NCBI GenBank assembly: GCA_010909165.1
Contig: VJWM01000240.1
Coordinates: 124,001 to 188,000 of the forward strand
Direction: 5' to 3'
DNA: 64,000 nucleotides
DNA from: Anthoceros angustus
Lineage: Eukaryota > Streptophyta > Anthocerotopsida > Anthocerotales > Anthocerotaceae
A program made the translations under genes and the position numbers. Of the stretch, positions 29,790 to 38,953 are shown in pieces (position 1 is the first letter of the stretch; every line of letters starts with the position of its first letter). Below the pieces are notes generated by a model that was not told the origin of the DNA, did not search any database, and worked only from the letters and a program-made list of their open reading frames with translations.

Positions 29790-30478
29790 CTTGATATCAT
29801 CACCTGGGATCGAGATTAGGAAGGTGGCTTGTGCATTTACCGCCCATTTGGAATCCGGCAAAAAGGTGCAATGTGGTGTGTTGCAGAGTGGCATTCCTCC
29901 TGACTTGCTTGTTGGCACCTGCCTAGTGGACATGGTACGCAAAATGTGGTAAACTAAATGATGCTCGCTAGGTTTTTGACAACATGGCCACAAAGGATGT
30001 GACATCTGACATGATGCTATGCATACCTAGATATCCTTGCTGCGTGCATACCCAGATATTCTTGTTGTGCATACGGGCCAAATATCCTTGCTGTGCGCAT
30101 ACCCAGATATCCTTGTTGTGCGCATACCCAGATATCCTTGCTTTGCGCATACCCACATATCCTTGCTTTGCGCATACCCAGATATCCTTGCTGTGCATAC
30201 GGGCCAGATATCCTAGCATACCCGGATGTCCTTGCTGTGTCTGGGTATGCACAATAAGAGGCGCTTGTTTTGTATGGGCAAATGGAGCAAGAGGTCCTTA
30301 TTTTGGTTGACAACATTACTTTTGCTTGCCTTCTGACGGCCTCTACAAGCACTAGTGTCTCACAAAGGGACAAGCACAGATTGTTGAAAGATGATTGGTG
30401 GATATGTATGCAAATTGTGGTGAACTGAAAGATGCATGCGAGGTTTTTGAAAGCTTGACTAGAAAGCACGTTTCTCGT
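29790..30478 (+). pseudogene. PPR gene fragments, first set
   Basis: Broken frames read GTCLVDM, then KCGKLNDARQVFDNMATKDV-like sequence near 29,920-30,000, and LVDMYANCGELKDACEVF near 30,395-30,460. These are typical L/S PPR motifs with stops and frameshifts, interrupted by a minisatellite. They match the set at 34.8-35.3 kb and are remnants, not the intact PPR gene at 19-22 kb. Confidence 0.8.
30015..30250. repeat. 25-bp minisatellite inside the PPR remnant
   Basis: About nine units of GCGCATACCCAGATATCCTTGCTGT and variants, some carrying a GCATACGGGCC insertion, run head to tail. It falls between two PPR motifs of the pseudogene. Confidence 0.95.
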
Positions 30479-30535
30479 GTTTCTCGCCGGAGGATGCCGT
30501 GGCACTCAACGCTAGCTATCTTGTTAGAGAACTAT
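30479..30535 (+). pseudogene. dioxygenase gene fragment 1
   Basis: CTCGCCGGAGGATGCC followed by GCACTCAACGCTAGCTAT matches the dioxygenase coding sequence at about 22,812-22,850. Only some 50 bp survive at the junction between the PPR remnant and the next large duplicated block. Confidence 0.7.
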
Positions 30536-32865
30536 AGTTGAGGGCGCCAAGATGTGAGAGTCGAGACCTATGACGTCATCTGGCTCTGGGGCGAAGAAAA
30601 AGGTGGTCTCACGCAGAATGAATTGCGAGACGAGTTCATGATCTCAGGGTACGAGTCGAACTTGGGTAAGAGTCGAATGCATACTTGGGGAACCCTACCT
30701 TCCCATGTATGGATGCATACATGGGAAGGTAGGCCAGAGGAAGCCATGGATGTGCTCATGAGGGTGGGCATGCAACTAGATGCCTCCATGTGGTTTCTCA
30801 TGATCTCCACATCCGCTAAGCATGGATACCTGAAGAAGGCCATACAAACCAGATGCTTTCATGTGGTTTCTCATGATCTTCGCATCCGCTAAGTGTGGAT
30901 ACTTGAAGGAGGCCATACAAACCAGATGCTTTCATGTGGTTTCTCATGATCTTCGCATCCACTAAGCGTGGATACTTGAAGGAGGCCATACAGCTGTACC
31001 TTGAGATAAATGAGCTAGAGTTGGAACCTACACAACTTAGTCAGGTCAGATGGGCAGTTAATCTTAGTTGAGAATAATCTATGCATGAAAATAAAATATT
31101 TTTGAAGTCTTAGAATTTCCAAGGACGACACCGAAAGGTGTGGTGAAGTGTCTTTGCCTTCGGTCAAAGGTGTGGTGAAGTGTCTTTGCCTGCTGTCAGA
31201 GGTGTGGTGATTCAGAAGTGTCTTTGCCTTCTGTCAGAGGTGTGGTGAAGTGTCTTTGCCTTCTATCCCCTAGCTCTATCTATGTAATATTCTTTCCAAT
31301 ATTGTCATTGATGGGGTTTGCTGCTTAATCAGATGATTGCTCTGGACCCGCGTATCTATGGTCTTAGTATGGAGCAGTGCATCAAGCCAAAGGTGGACTA
31401 TCTATTTAGAGCAGTGAAGCCATGAGCTACAGCCTATCATCGCGGATACAACCAAGATACGAGCATACAATGGCCAATTCAATACGTTTTGACAGCCTCT
31501 AGTACTTCCTTTCCTGCTCGGAAGAAATGTTCAAGTTATCAAAATTGAGTTGCCAAATCTAAGGCAACAAAGGAGGATGGTGTGAAACGTTTCTCGCAAA
31601 AAAACTATTTTATCATTAATTAACTATAATAATTTATAAAATTAAATAAATATTTATCTTAGGTTTCCATTAAATTGGAGGAAAAGAGAAGGAAATGACG
31701 GTGTGGAACTGAAGACCGACGGATCAAAAATATTAAAATAGAAGAGTCTTTGTCTTTGCACAAAAAATAATAGCATGGGTAGGTAACGTATGTGGATGTG
31801 CTCAATCTTTGTCTTTGCACGTAGTCTGGTGGATGATTGTATGTGGATCTGCTCTGCCTGGCTTGATGAGAAAAAATGCACACATGAAAAGAAAAAAAAT
31901 AGAATATTTTTTATTGAAAATATTTCAAATACTTTGGAGTAATAAAAGTTCTGAAATCGTCAAAACAAATCATATCTAGATACAATATCAATCTACATAA
32001 GACAAGGCTAGATATAAAAGAGCTTCCAAGCTAGGACCAGAAGATTTCAGAAGAGCTTCCAAGCTACGATCAGAAGACTGGAAGGAATCATGAAAGAAGT
32101 TTATATAGATCGATTCTGATCTACTAGTTTCATTGCTACACCTCCTATCATAGGACATATAATAACTATCTAGGGTCTAAGATATATAATATTACATAAT
32201 TTAACTATGGAAGGGAAAATTTTTACAATAATACAGGACATGATAATAACTATGGACGGGTAAATATTTATGATAATACAAGACATGATAATAACTATGG
32301 AAGGGTAAATATTCTTGATAATACATGATATGATAATAACCATGGAAGGACAAAGATCCAATGGAGGAGGATAAACGAGAGATCCATGCTTAGATATGTA
32401 TTTTAAATTCTTATAACTCCTCGTTCAATAATCTTTTGGTTATAGAGTCATCTTATATATCTTCTTAGTTTCAAGAACCTTCTGTGTAGGATATAATTAT
32501 CTCCTTATTTTCAAGAACCTTCTGTATAGGATATAATTATCTCCTTATTTTCAAGAACCTTCTGTGTAGGATATAATTATCTTCTTATTTTCAAGAACCT
32601 TCTTTGTAGGATATGATTATCTCCTTCTTTTTAAGGACCTTTTACGTAGTATATGATTTTCATGATTCTAGAACAAGGTGTCCTTACTGTAACGTCGTTT
32701 GCAGCTTGAAAGAAGTTTGTATAACCTAGTTTTTCTTATATTCTTCAAGTTTTCCTTTGTGAACCATGTTTTCGTCATATCCTTCTAAGTTTTCCTTTGT
32801 GTTAACACGTTTTCATCATATCCTTGTAAGTCTTCTTGTGTGTGACCTCGTTTTTGTTATATCCT

Positions 32866-34320
32866 TCAAAGTTTTCTCGTGAGAGATTTCTCAAGTCGCT
32901 CTAGAGCTGTTGTTGCTCGATTTTGATCTTGTACCGATGCAGCTATTGCTGCCTGATTCCGTTGTTCTAGCGCCATTACTGTGGCCCGATTGTGTTGTTG
33001 TAACGTCACTGCTGTTGCCGGATTACGTTGTTGTAGCGCCACTGTTGCTGCCTGATTTCGTTGTCGTAGCACCACTGCTGCTGCCCTATTCCGTTGTTGC
33101 AGCGCTACTGCTGCTACCCGATCTTGTTGTTCTAGCGTCGCAAAATTCTGCTCTGAGGCAGGTGTTGGTGCACAAATCTCTTGTGATGCAACTATAGCTG
33201 GCCTATACTCCTCTGATGGAGCTATTACTCCCGGGGTAAATTGATTTGATATCAATGCAACTTCTTTTGCCCAAAGCAATTGCTGTAGCCATGCATCGTT
33301 TGCCCATTGTTGTTGCACTGCCGCAATGTTTGCCCATACTTGTTGTTGATGCAATGCAATGTTTGCCCTTTGTTGTTTCAATGTCGCATCGTATGCCCAT
33401 ACTCTTTGATATTGTGATGCAGCGTTTTCCCTTTGTAGTTGCAATGGCGCAATGTTTGCCCATACTTGTTGTTGTCGCGGTGCAGCGTCCGCCCTTTGTT
33501 GTTCCAATGCCGCATCATATGCCCATGCTTGTTGATATTGGGATGCAGCGTTTTCCCTTTGTAGTTGCAATGGCGCAATGTTTGCCCATACTTGTTGTTG
33601 TCGCGGTGCAGCGTCCGCCCTTTGTTGTTCCAATGCCGCATCATATGCCCATGCTTGTTGATATTGGGATGCAGCGTTTGCCCCTTGTTGGTGTAATGCC
33701 ACATTATTTGCCCATATCTGTTGCTGTTGCAATGCAACCCATAGTTGTTGCTGCAGTGATGCAACTACTACCCAATGTTGTTCTGGTCGAGTTGTTGCCG
33801 CAAAATTATGTTCTGAAGTACCTGTTGCTGCCAAATTCTGTACTAATGCAACCTCTACTTTGGGGATGACCATATTTTGAAAAGAAGGTTGTAACGGATT
33901 CATACTAGCTCTAGATAAGTCCAAATTTTCTATATCATTATTTAAGTCTATATTTTCTACAGCATTGGAAAAATATGGCCTCGTGTGCCTAAGGTAAGCA
34001 CTTTCAAAATAAGGCTTCGTACTTTCCGGGGCACCAGATAATGACTCATTAGAATGGATATAGCGTTCTGGTAGAGTAGTAGAGCCGCCTACTTGCAAAT
34101 TAGAAATAGCTTCACCCATAAGAGAGTTGCCTTCTTGCATAGTAGAGCCGTCTTCTTGCATAGTATAAGAGCCACCTTTTCTCAAATTAGAAACGCGTTC
34201 TCCCATAGTAGTAGTAGTAGAGCGGCCTTCTTGCATAGTAGAGCCACCTCCTCGCACAAAAGAGCTGCGGCGTTGCGTAGTAGAGCCGCTATCTTGCATA
34301 ATAGAGTCGCCTCCGTCCAT
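32866..34320 (-). CDS. Q/W/A-rich repeat protein, copy 2 (484 residues), unknown
   Basis: This open frame from an ATG at 34,320 has three parts. Residues 1-85 or so carry degenerate (G)GGSTMQEG repeats encoded by the minisatellite. Next is a segment shared with copy 1 (TKPYFESAYLRHTRPYFS, IENLDLSRASM, QNMVIPK). Then comes a long Gln/Ala/Trp repeat tract: a 43-residue unit beginning AASQYQQAWAYDAALEQQ occurs twice exactly and once more in degraded form, with W-A-[NY]-[IDN]-A every 21-22 residues. The last 100 residues repeat ALQQRNRAAAV-like decapeptides and end ERLEKSLTRKL. The Trp spacing suggests a regular helical repeat. No known domain is recognised. It may be a genuine repeat protein or a low-complexity frame kept open by its repeats. 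Confidence 0.45.
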   Translation of the reverse strand: MDGGDSIMQDSGSTTQRRSSFVRGGGSTMQEGRSTTTTMGERVSNLRKGGSYTMQEDGSTMQEGNSLMGEAISNLQVGGSTTLPERYIHSNESLSGAPESTKPYFESAYLRHTRPYFSNAVENIDLNNDIENLDLSRASMNPLQPSFQNMVIPKVEVALVQNLAATGTSEHNFAATTRPEQHWVVVASLQQQLWVALQQQQIWANNVALHQQGANAASQYQQAWAYDAALEQQRADAAPRQQQVWANIAPLQLQRENAASQYQQAWAYDAALEQQRADAAPRQQQVWANIAPLQLQRENAASQYQRVWAYDATLKQQRANIALHQQQVWANIAAVQQQWANDAWLQQLLWAKEVALISNQFTPGVIAPSEEYRPAIVASQEICAPTPASEQNFATLEQQDRVAAVALQQRNRAAAVVLRQRNQAATVALQQRNPATAVTLQQHNRATVMALEQRNQAAIAASVQDQNRATTALERLEKSLTRKL

Positions 34321-34790
34321 AGTATAGAGCCGCGGCGTTGCGTAGTAGAGCCACTACCTTGCATGATAGAGTCGCCTCCCCGCATAGTAAAGCTAGTCTT
34401 TCCCCAACGTATGTAGCTGCCGCCTTTTTGCAAATAGAACCGCCTTCTCTCATAGTAGAACAGCCTTTTTGAATAGTAAAGACGCTTTCTCCCGCAGTAG
34501 AGCTGGAACCTTCTAGCATAGTAGAGCTGGAACCTTCCAGCATAGTAGAGCTGGAGCCTCATAGGATAGTAGAGACAGAACCTTCTAGCATTATAGAGTC
34601 GGAACCTTCTGGGATATAGTAGAGCCAAAACCTTCTAGGTCTATAGCAGAGCCAATTAAATCCTCTGGTATGGAGTGGAGCCAAAACGTTCTGGCATAGT
34701 ACTAGTGCGAAAACCTTCTGGCATAGTACAGCGAGAACCTTCTAGCATAGTAGTAGAGCCCGAACTTTCTGGCACATAGTATAGCCCGAA
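34080..34790. repeat. CATAGTAGAGCC minisatellite, right copy
   Basis: It has the same unit of about 21 bp as at 28.2-29.1 kb. Its left part overlaps the start of the Q/W/A-rich frame, where it encodes the STMQEG repeats. Confidence 0.85.
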
Positions 34791-34791
34791 C

Positions 34792-35330
34792 GGAGCAAAT
34801 GGAGCAAGAGGTCGTTATTATGATTGACAATGTTACCTTTGCTTGCCTTCTGACGGGTTTTGCAAGCACCAGTGCCTTACAGAGGGGCAGGCAGGTGCAG
34901 TCACAGACTGTGGAAAGATTGGTGCGCATCCTGCCTGGTGGACATGTATGCAAAATGTGGTGAACTGAGAGATGCATGCGAGGTTTTTGAAAGCTTGACT
35001 AGTAGAAAGCAAGTACTCAGGAAGGACTGGGCCACGAGGCACTTCTTTTGTATGGACCAATGGAGCAAGAAGGCCTGATTTTGGCTGACCTTGTTACTTT
35101 TGCTTGCCTTCTCAAGGCCTGTGGAAGCACTGGGGCCTGACAGAAGGGCAGGCAGCTGCATCCACAGATTGTGGACAGAGGACTGCTGGATAACGTAGTC
35201 TTGTGCACCTGGTGGACATGTACGCAAAATGTGGCGAACTGGAACCTGCACGCTAGATTTTTTGACAGCATGAACACAAAAGATGTGGTGACTTGGAATG
35301 CCCTGATATCTGGATATGGCAGTTGTGGAG
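34792..35330 (+). pseudogene. PPR gene fragments, second set
   Basis: Frames read FVWTNGARRPDFG..., LVTFACLLKACGSTGA-like, RQLHPQIVDRGLLDNVVLCT and FFDSMNTKDVVTWNALISGYG, all classic PPR signatures, broken by stops and shifts. The first 100 bp match 30,276-30,450, so this is the second copy of the same PPR remnant. It ends abruptly at 35,330, where dioxygenase sequence begins. Confidence 0.85.
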
Positions 35331-35600
35331 GTCTGGAGTTCCGCTGTAGTCTTTCTTCAACCAGAAGTTCCTGCGCCCTTTGATGCAATTAGGAAGCTCT
35401 TTGATCAGCTCCGTTCCTCGCCGGAGGATGCTCCGGCACTCACCGCCAGCTATCCCGTCCGCGTCGTGTTCAAAACACCTGCGACCAGAAATTCACCGCG
35501 GACCTCTCTCCCACCCGGACATCACGCATCCCCGCCACTCTGCGCTCTGCGCTGGCGAGCCAATGGCCTGGGGAGATCTTTCCATTTTCACCGTAATTGC
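35331..35600 (+). pseudogene. dioxygenase gene fragment 2
   Basis: This 270-bp stretch matches about 22,735-23,010 of the intact dioxygenase gene: GTAGTCTTTCTTCAACC, TTCCTCGCCGGAGGATGCT and CGCATCCCCGCC are recognisable. It has a deletion, and the iron-binding half is absent, so it cannot encode an active enzyme. Confidence 0.9.
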
Positions 35601-36022
35601 AGCGAAGTATAATATGCCTGTAAGCGGATTGTCGTAGTCTTACAGCCAATAAAGGATCCGCAGATGCCTCTATGGAATAAAGCCCAAATCACTACAAAAG
35701 GATTAACGGATGCACAGTAGGGCAGACATGTCAGGAGTGCATGCGTGCTCAAAAGGAATCTTAAACTGGAGCTCGAGTACACAACTCCAATGCATCTCCA
35801 GTCTTGCCGACATTCCTGTCCGGCAAGATTGAAGTGCAGAGAACTGCTGTTGAGGCTGTCCAGACTAAGACAAATGACGTCATCTGGAGGCCCAGCTCGG
35901 TTTCTGGCCCAATGAGGCAGGCTTGGGATCCTGGCCTCTTGCAGGTATACTATGCCGGTGCGTCTGTTCTGGCACGGATGGTTTACTAGTTTAATTCTTG
36001 TTGTTGTGGGGGAGAGAAACAG
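35601..36022. other. spacer before family member G
   Basis: It is partly related to the 3' flank of the dioxygenase gene (see 24.2 kb). The right half is the likely promoter and 5' UTR of member G. I see no other gene. Confidence 0.5.
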
Positions 36023-37558
36023 ATGTCGATGTCCAGCGAGATGAAGAGTGAAGGAATGGAATACAGAGAAGACATGGGAGTTGAGGGCAGCAAGTCGACA
36101 GGGGGAAGGAAGGTGCCGTTGCTGGCCCACTCTTCACCTTCCGGAGAGGAGGAACTCATCCAGAACGACCTTCCTGGCACAGAGCAGCCGACGTGGAACG
36201 TAAAACCGGGGCCATTGGAGAGGTCTGTGGAGGATAAGGTACGAGGACGGCGAGTTGGGTTCCACAACAGATTGAGCAAGCCGGTGACCCTGCAGAAAGA
36301 CTGGAAGATCGTAGGCCATCACACTGGTGGAGACGGATCCGGGACCCCTGACCTGCTTCAGATCAACGGTGCTGGTGCTGTGCATGTGGTGTCCCTGGAC
36401 GAGGAGGCAGTGGGAGAAATCCTGGGCATTTCATACACAGGCGAGCTGGTTTCCGGCACACGGACCGCTGATGCACTAGAAACCGCCACCATGGTGGCAT
36501 TTGTGGGGAAGTATCTGACTCCGACCAGTAAACATCGGGCTCCCTTCTACTGCAACCAGTGGGATTTGTACGTGTGGGTGGAGTGCATGATACCACAGCT
36601 CCGAGCCTACGTCGAGAAGCACGTGAGCAGGCTCTTCATAGCCATCACGGCGGTGTGCCCTCTTTGGGTGGCGTTTTATCTGGCCAAGAGCCGGTATGAG
36701 AACAAGAAGTTCAACTGGGCGCAGAACAGAATTGCATATGCCGTGCAGACAGTGCTGCATGAAAGGAAGTTTTTTGGCGAACATGCTAAACAAGCTATGG
36801 ATCTTCTGGCGAGCTACAGCCGACTGGCAGTGGGGGTGGCTGGTGCTGTACAGAGCCAGCCGAGAGCAGTGGAGATGTGTGGGGTCCATGTGGAGTTGGA
36901 GGATGGTGAGAGGAGGAGGCTGCCGAGGAAGAGGGTGAAGAATCAGGCAGAGGGAAGAAGGCGATCCAGCAGGATATTGCATGCACATATTGACAATCTG
37001 GAGAGTGTTGATATTGCTGATCTGGAGAAGGGTGCACATGCGGGGCCATCAGGAGATGGCGAACAGGTGTTATGCCCACCGAGCCGTGAGCTTGGAAGGA
37101 AGATGGGGAAGAAAACGCCTGGTGGCGATGTCGTCCAGGAGGCCGTCGGTGGAAGCCAGAGCAAGAAGCTGAAGGCGGCGACAACAGCAGCTGGGGTGGT
37201 CATTACGCCCAGCAGCTGCAGCAATGGGTTGAGGAGAGGAACGAAACATGGTCCGACGGTGTACTCGGGGAAAGACAAGGATGATGCAGTTCAAGCTAAA
37301 GCTGGACAGTTCAGAGATAAGGAAAGAGAACTGGAAGCGAAGGACCAACGAATCACAGCAATGGAAAGGGAATTTGAGGCAAAGGACCAACAAATCCGAG
37401 CCAAGGATAGAGCACTTGCAGCGAAGGACCAACAAATAAGAGCCATGGAAACAGAGATTGAAGCAAAGGACCAACAAATGAGAACCATGGAATTGGATTG
37501 GGCCAAAGAACGAAAAACGTTCAAGGGGATCATTCATCATCTCTCAATTGTGGAGTAG
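36023..37558 (+). CDS. YNWA-family member G (divergent paralogue), 511 residues
   Basis: This is a complete open frame from ATG to stop. It keeps the family order in diverged form: QKDWKIVGHHTGG (about 91-103), LLQINGAG (111-118), VVSLDEEAVGEILGISYTG (122-140), PQLRAYVEKHVSRLF (191-205), FYLAKSRYENKKFNWAQNRI (218-237) and a final core helix LLASYSRLAVGVAG (261-274). A basic patch (RRLPRKRVKNQAEGRRRSSR) follows. The last 75 residues form an obvious coiled coil of 14-residue repeats, each with EAKDQQI and then AME/AKD. The strand is opposite to the array at 4-17 kb and lies nearly 19 kb away. GAAACAG precedes the ATG and could be a splice acceptor. The coiled coil suggests oligomerisation; the function is unknown. 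Confidence 0.82.
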   Translation: MSMSSEMKSEGMEYREDMGVEGSKSTGGRKVPLLAHSSPSGEEELIQNDLPGTEQPTWNVKPGPLERSVEDKVRGRRVGFHNRLSKPVTLQKDWKIVGHHTGGDGSGTPDLLQINGAGAVHVVSLDEEAVGEILGISYTGELVSGTRTADALETATMVAFVGKYLTPTSKHRAPFYCNQWDLYVWVECMIPQLRAYVEKHVSRLFIAITAVCPLWVAFYLAKSRYENKKFNWAQNRIAYAVQTVLHERKFFGEHAKQAMDLLASYSRLAVGVAGAVQSQPRAVEMCGVHVELEDGERRRLPRKRVKNQAEGRRRSSRILHAHIDNLESVDIADLEKGAHAGPSGDGEQVLCPPSRELGRKMGKKTPGGDVVQEAVGGSQSKKLKAATTAAGVVITPSSCSNGLRRGTKHGPTVYSGKDKDDAVQAKAGQFRDKERELEAKDQRITAMEREFEAKDQQIRAKDRALAAKDQQIRAMETEIEAKDQQMRTMELDWAKERKTFKGIIHHLSIVE

Positions 37559-38239
37559 GAGGTAACGCTGCGGTTGCAAGCGGTTCGTAGAGATTCATAG
37601 ATACCGTCTTAGGATGAAAATATACAGAAGACACCACAGTAGCTTGAGACAAGTTTTCTTAATCGTCAGACCCTACTCTGTTGTTCCAAGGACGATCAGA
37701 AGGGTCCTGAAGACATTTTCCAAATGTTGGGTTCTTTTATTTGGCATGACTTCATATGGACAGTCATGCAAATCAGGATTAGGTAGCTGGGAAAGTCCGG
37801 CATTCACCACACCTTCAACTTCCAAGGGTGCCCTGTTCCCTTTGAAGACCAGGATGCCGGGTTCGACAACCTCGACATCTATCTTTCTGTAGGAAGCTAA
37901 AACGCGGAACTTATGACGTTCTGCATTAGCTACACCGAGGAATGGAAGGAAGCATCAAAGTTACCAAGACGTAGAATCGGAAGTCTGCAAAACCCCAAGG
38001 ATGATGCAAACTGCAGCTCAAGGTTTCAGCCCGGACTCCAGTGAAGAGGCACTCGACTATCACATGTGGTTCCACCAAGTGGAAGAAACCCTAAAACCTG
38101 CCATTCTGGAACTTAACGAAAGGTTCCAGTGCTCAACCCTAAGGACCGTAGAGAGAAATGCCGGATACGGGTTTCCGCATGCCACCTCCGCCCTGCTACT
38201 GCGGCACAGTGGTGGGGAGTGCATGTATCGAGGGTTCAG
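37559..38239. other. spacer between G and the CHCH gene
   Basis: Around 37,800-37,880 one frame reads HHTFNFQGCPVPFEDQDAG, which looks protein-like but is short and unrecognised. The right part probably holds the promoter and 5' UTR of the CHCH gene. Confidence 0.4.
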
Positions 38240-38579
38240 ATGGCACCGGCTCCAGCAAGCAAGGGGCTGTCGGCGACGAAGCAGCAACAGCCTCCTCCTT
38301 GTGGAAAGGAGGCACTGGAGCTCCTGAATTGTGTTGCTCAGGACAACTTCTCCAAGGAGAAATGCCAGGACGTCATGCTGGCCCTGCGGAGGTGCATCCA
38401 AGACAAGGTAGGCACTCCACTTTTTGGCATCTACATGTTACAGACGGTGTAGAGAATCACTCTTCACACTGCCCGAGCTCCTGCAGAAAGTGATGTTGTT
38501 CTCCATTGACGAGGGCAACAAACAACCGGGGGAGGGGATCAAACGAGCTACCTCATCACTGCTGCAAACAAATGACTAG
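38240..38579 (+). CDS. twin CX9C (CHCH) mitochondrial protein, Cox19-like
   Basis: Two exons, 38,240-38,407 and 38,487-38,579, join in phase 0 across a GT-AG intron (AAG/GTAGGC ... CTCCTGCAG/AAAG) to give 86 residues. After a Pro/Gln-rich leader come C21-x9-C31 and C42-x9-C52, the twin CX9C helical-hairpin motif of small proteins imported into the mitochondrial intermembrane space and oxidised by Mia40. The order CGKEALELLNC...KCQDVMLALRRC and the short charged tail fit plant Cox19-family proteins, which help assemble respiratory complexes. The exact orthologue cannot be fixed. The first Met is the one before PAPASK; the frame is open further upstream but without family resemblance. Confidence 0.8.
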
Positions 38580-38953
38580 CACGGTAAGACTGACCAGTCA
38601 ATCACAGCTGGAGGACTGAAGAGGTGGCTTCGTGTTGCTGCAAACGGAGGCAGGACTCCGTAAGGCAGATTTCATTTAACTGGAGGAGCAGACGTTTCAA
38701 AACAGTTAGTAAATGGAGGACTCCATTTTTTTGTATGTACATTTCTGATCCATCCTTTGCGGACACTAGTATTGATTCGCAATGGGGACCAGCTGTCTGA
38801 CAAGCTGAGAGCAGGAGAAACTGCACCCTTGAAGAAACAAAATGCTGTCAGCTCAGAGTCACCGCGGGTCCCCAGAAGCAAGGAACTCTTATACTACCAA
38901 AAAATCGAGTGTGCTGCGGCTAACACTTACATGGCGCCAACTGGTGCACATCC
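38580..38953. other. 3' spacer between the CHCH and WEE1-like genes
   Basis: These two genes are convergent, so the interval holds both 3' UTRs. I see nothing else. Confidence 0.5.

Larger units (their letters stand above)
30602..34791. repeat. large direct duplication, right copy (4.2 kb)
   Basis: It is collinear with 24,391-29,064 and contains its own local tandem expansions: a 74-bp unit three times (30,780-30,990), a unit of about 32 bp ending TGTCTTTGCCTTC four times (31,136-31,265), a unit of about 56 bp with ATGATAATAACTATGGA (32,190-32,350), and a unit of about 47 bp with TTTTCAAGAACCTTCTGTG four times (32,450-32,650). The 74-bp unit derives from a PPR-like stretch (SMWFLMISTSAKHGYLKKAIQ). 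Confidence 0.85.

Noticed and set aside
28200-30250. Regular short repeats considered as a CRISPR array
   Set aside because: Units are contiguous with no unique spacers, and the genome is eukaryotic.
30017-30505. 162-codon frame of YLGMR(T/K)ARI repeats
   Set aside because: Produced by the 25-bp minisatellite; the plus strand holds PPR remnants.
33246-33869. 207-codon plus-strand frame of LPILVVVAVQ repeats
   Set aside because: Antisense of the Q/W/A repeat; the minus frame is longer and shares non-repeat segments with copy 1.
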